From the NCBI GenBank assembly GCA_016934715.1, contig JAFGSI010000051.1:1-61694 (forward strand): DNA of 61,694 bases, written 5' to 3'. This DNA is from Anaerolineales bacterium (GTDB taxonomy: Bacteria; Chloroflexota; Anaerolineae; Anaerolineales; Villigracilaceae). Below are positions 60,710 to 61,694 of this stretch, piece by piece. A program made the translations under genes and the position numbers. Under the pieces are notes generated by a model, which was not told the DNA's origin, did not search any database, and saw only the letters and a program-made list of their open reading frames with translations. Position 1 is the stretch's first letter. Each line of letters begins with the position of its first letter.

Positions 60710-60738
60710 AGTATAGCACGGATTATTTACTATGTCAA
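60710..60738 (-). promoter_or_regulatory. Promoter of the small DNA-binding protein gene
   Basis: On the minus strand TTGACA (60738-60733) and TATACT (60715-60710) are separated by 17 bases. The palindrome ATACGTAT overlaps the -35 (60737-60744). Initiation about seven bases past the -10 places the transcript start at the Shine-Dalgarno itself. Confidence 0.75.
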
Positions 60739-60857
60739 TACGTATGTACTTAATGTATTACATTTTTGATAAACCGTCAATTTCCCCGAAACCCCATCTC
60801 AACGGTCATCTATGCCACGTACATGCTGCCGTTATGAGTGCAGCATCACCTCCATCG

Positions 60858-60905
60858 TTGTAAATATGTTATAAATACACATACAATATCAGTATATATT
60901 TACAA
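60858..60905. repeat. Inverted repeat in an AT-rich island
   Basis: A perfect 10-bp repeat, TTGTAAATAT (60858-60867) and its complement (60896-60905), flanks 28 AT-rich bases. The surrounding 60706-60915 is far more AT-rich than the rest of the window and contains no gene. It could be a regulatory or origin-like region or the edge of an inserted element. Confidence 0.5.
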
Positions 60906-61336
60906 AAGCAGTACGCCATTGCTTCCTTGCATGCCGGACGGCCGAAGAGGCTGCCGGGATCCCCCTGCCCCGGGCTCAGCCTCTGGATCGTTGATCGGCT
61001 CAGCCCATCGAGCGGTGAGGGGCGCAGTGTCTTCAGGAAGACCTCGAGCGGGCCCAGAAGATGGGTGGGGCTGGCAGCCGGATTGTCTGATAATCCTCCT
61101 GGCCCGTTCCCATTTGGGACTGCGGTTCCGTCCGGCCCTGTCCGGCCCCGGCTGCAGGACCATAAAGTTCCCGCCCTGTGACGGGTGCTGCCAGCTGGCG
61201 CAGAAATATCCAAGGATCAACTCCCAGGCCGGGCGGGATACCGGATTGGGTTGGATCGCCCCTCCCGGATGTCCCCTCTCCCGCCGCAACAAAGGAACCG
61301 CCAAATGGGCAAAAACATCTGCCGTTGGCAGGACCC

Positions 61337-61694
61337 GACGAGCGCTTCCTGCTCGCGCCCTCCAATCAGGAGGGCGCGCGGCGCGGCCGAAACGCACATC
61401 CTGGGCCGCGACCAAAAGACGAGATCGAGGCAGACTTGACGAGCGCTTCCTGCTCGCGCCCTCAAAGACAGGAGGGCGCGCGGCGCGGCCAATACACGGA
61501 TCCTGGGCCGCAACCAAAAGACGAGATCGAGGCAGACTTGACGAGCGCTTCCTGCTCGCGCCCTCAAAGACAGGAGGGCGCGCGGCGCGACCAAAACACG
61601 GATCCCAGGCCGCGACCAAAAATGGAGACCCCCGCGATCCTGCCACCGCGAGCGCTGACCCCGGTCCTCGACGAGAGCGAGGCAGACTTGACGA
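61337..61694. repeat. 102-bp tandem repeat array with conserved hairpins
   Basis: Units begin at the GACGAGCG at 61337, 61438 and 61540 (spacing 101 and 102), and another begins at 61690 and continues past the window after a diverged stretch. Each full unit has a perfect 9-bp stem, CGCGCCCTC with GAGGGCGCG (61354-61362/61370-61378; 61455-61463/61472-61480; 61557-61565/61574-61582), preceded by a smaller CGAGC/GCTCG stem. Loops differ while stems are kept. No gene is supported in 60916-61336, which is GC-rich and full of short inverted repeats. Confidence 0.8.

Noticed and set aside
60900-61646. A 248-codon minus-strand frame across the repeats encoding a 34-residue repeat
   Set aside because: The frame stays open because the unit length is divisible by three and GC-rich; there is no ribosome-binding site and the composition is Arg/Pro/Ala-rich, as in shadow frames.
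61337-61694. The tandem array as a CRISPR or an integron attC array
   Set aside because: Units are 102 bases without short repeat plus unique spacer structure, no cas genes are present, and attC core-site consensus sequences are missing.

Overview
The window is about 61.7 kb of GC-rich bacterial chromosome. The gene content suggests a member of the Chloroflexota, most likely an Anaerolineae-type organism. The pointers are lipoproteins with Thr-Pro-rich stalks after the lipobox, several proteins combining zinc ribbons with one membrane helix, a DUF385/F420-type oxidoreductase, a CehA-like PHP hydrolase, a multi-GAF diguanylate cyclase and ABC exporters in heterodimeric pairs. This is inference from gene content only; there is no rRNA or tRNA gene to anchor it.

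Layout. (1) 66-4208: an apparent operon of two YhfC-family intramembrane proteases (the first without catalytic residues), an ABC-2 ATPase and permease, and an Ig-like/zinc-ribbon membrane protein. (2) 4282-8495 (minus): an unrecognised 421-residue protein, panB and a TPR protein. (3) 8655-12954: a MarR regulator with a consensus promoter, then a heterodimeric ABC exporter pair. (4) 12979-15624: a hypothetical protein, a lipoprotein hydrolase and a TrmH-type RNA methyltransferase. (5) 15624-16514: no intact gene, but a possible structured RNA with a terminator. (6) 16527-20099: a TetR regulator starting inside a 39-bp perfect palindrome, an F420-type oxidoreductase and an ABC-2 exporter. (7) 20581-25558: a lipoprotein, a DinB protein coupled to a diguanylate cyclase, and a hormone-sensitive-lipase-type hydrolase. 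(8) 26032-31568 (minus): a second heterodimeric ABC exporter behind what looks like a ribosome-controlled attenuator, and a MATE exporter. (9) 31661-33864: a zinc-ribbon membrane protein and a Cache/HAMP membrane protein. (10) 34217-49619: a long co-directional surface-glycan locus (GT2 and GT4 transferases, rfbC, rfbD, Alg14/Alg13-like pair, thymidylate-kinase-like and nucleotidyltransferase proteins, flippase, GT-C-like protein, LCP protein, CPBP protease). (11) 49677-57409 (minus): a small membrane protein, a nucleoside-phosphorylase family protein, a 7TM histidine kinase with response regulator, a small membrane protein, a PHP hydrolase, an esterase and a sugar/cation symporter. (12) 57650-61694: accessory DNA with a low-GC GNAT gene, a tyrosine recombinase with a dyad at its promoter, a small putative DNA-binding protein, an AT-rich island and a 102-bp tandem repeat running off the end.

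Drug and metabolite export with its own regulation is the recurring theme: four ABC exporters and one MATE, controlled (by inference) by a MarR, a TetR and an attenuator. The most noteworthy signal is the attenuator before the ABC pair at 26077-29787. It has a promoter, a 34-codon leader ORF with three consecutive prolines, a segment able to form an antiterminator, an intrinsic terminator and then the exporter genes, a layout reminiscent of the bmrB-bmrCD system of Bacillus subtilis.
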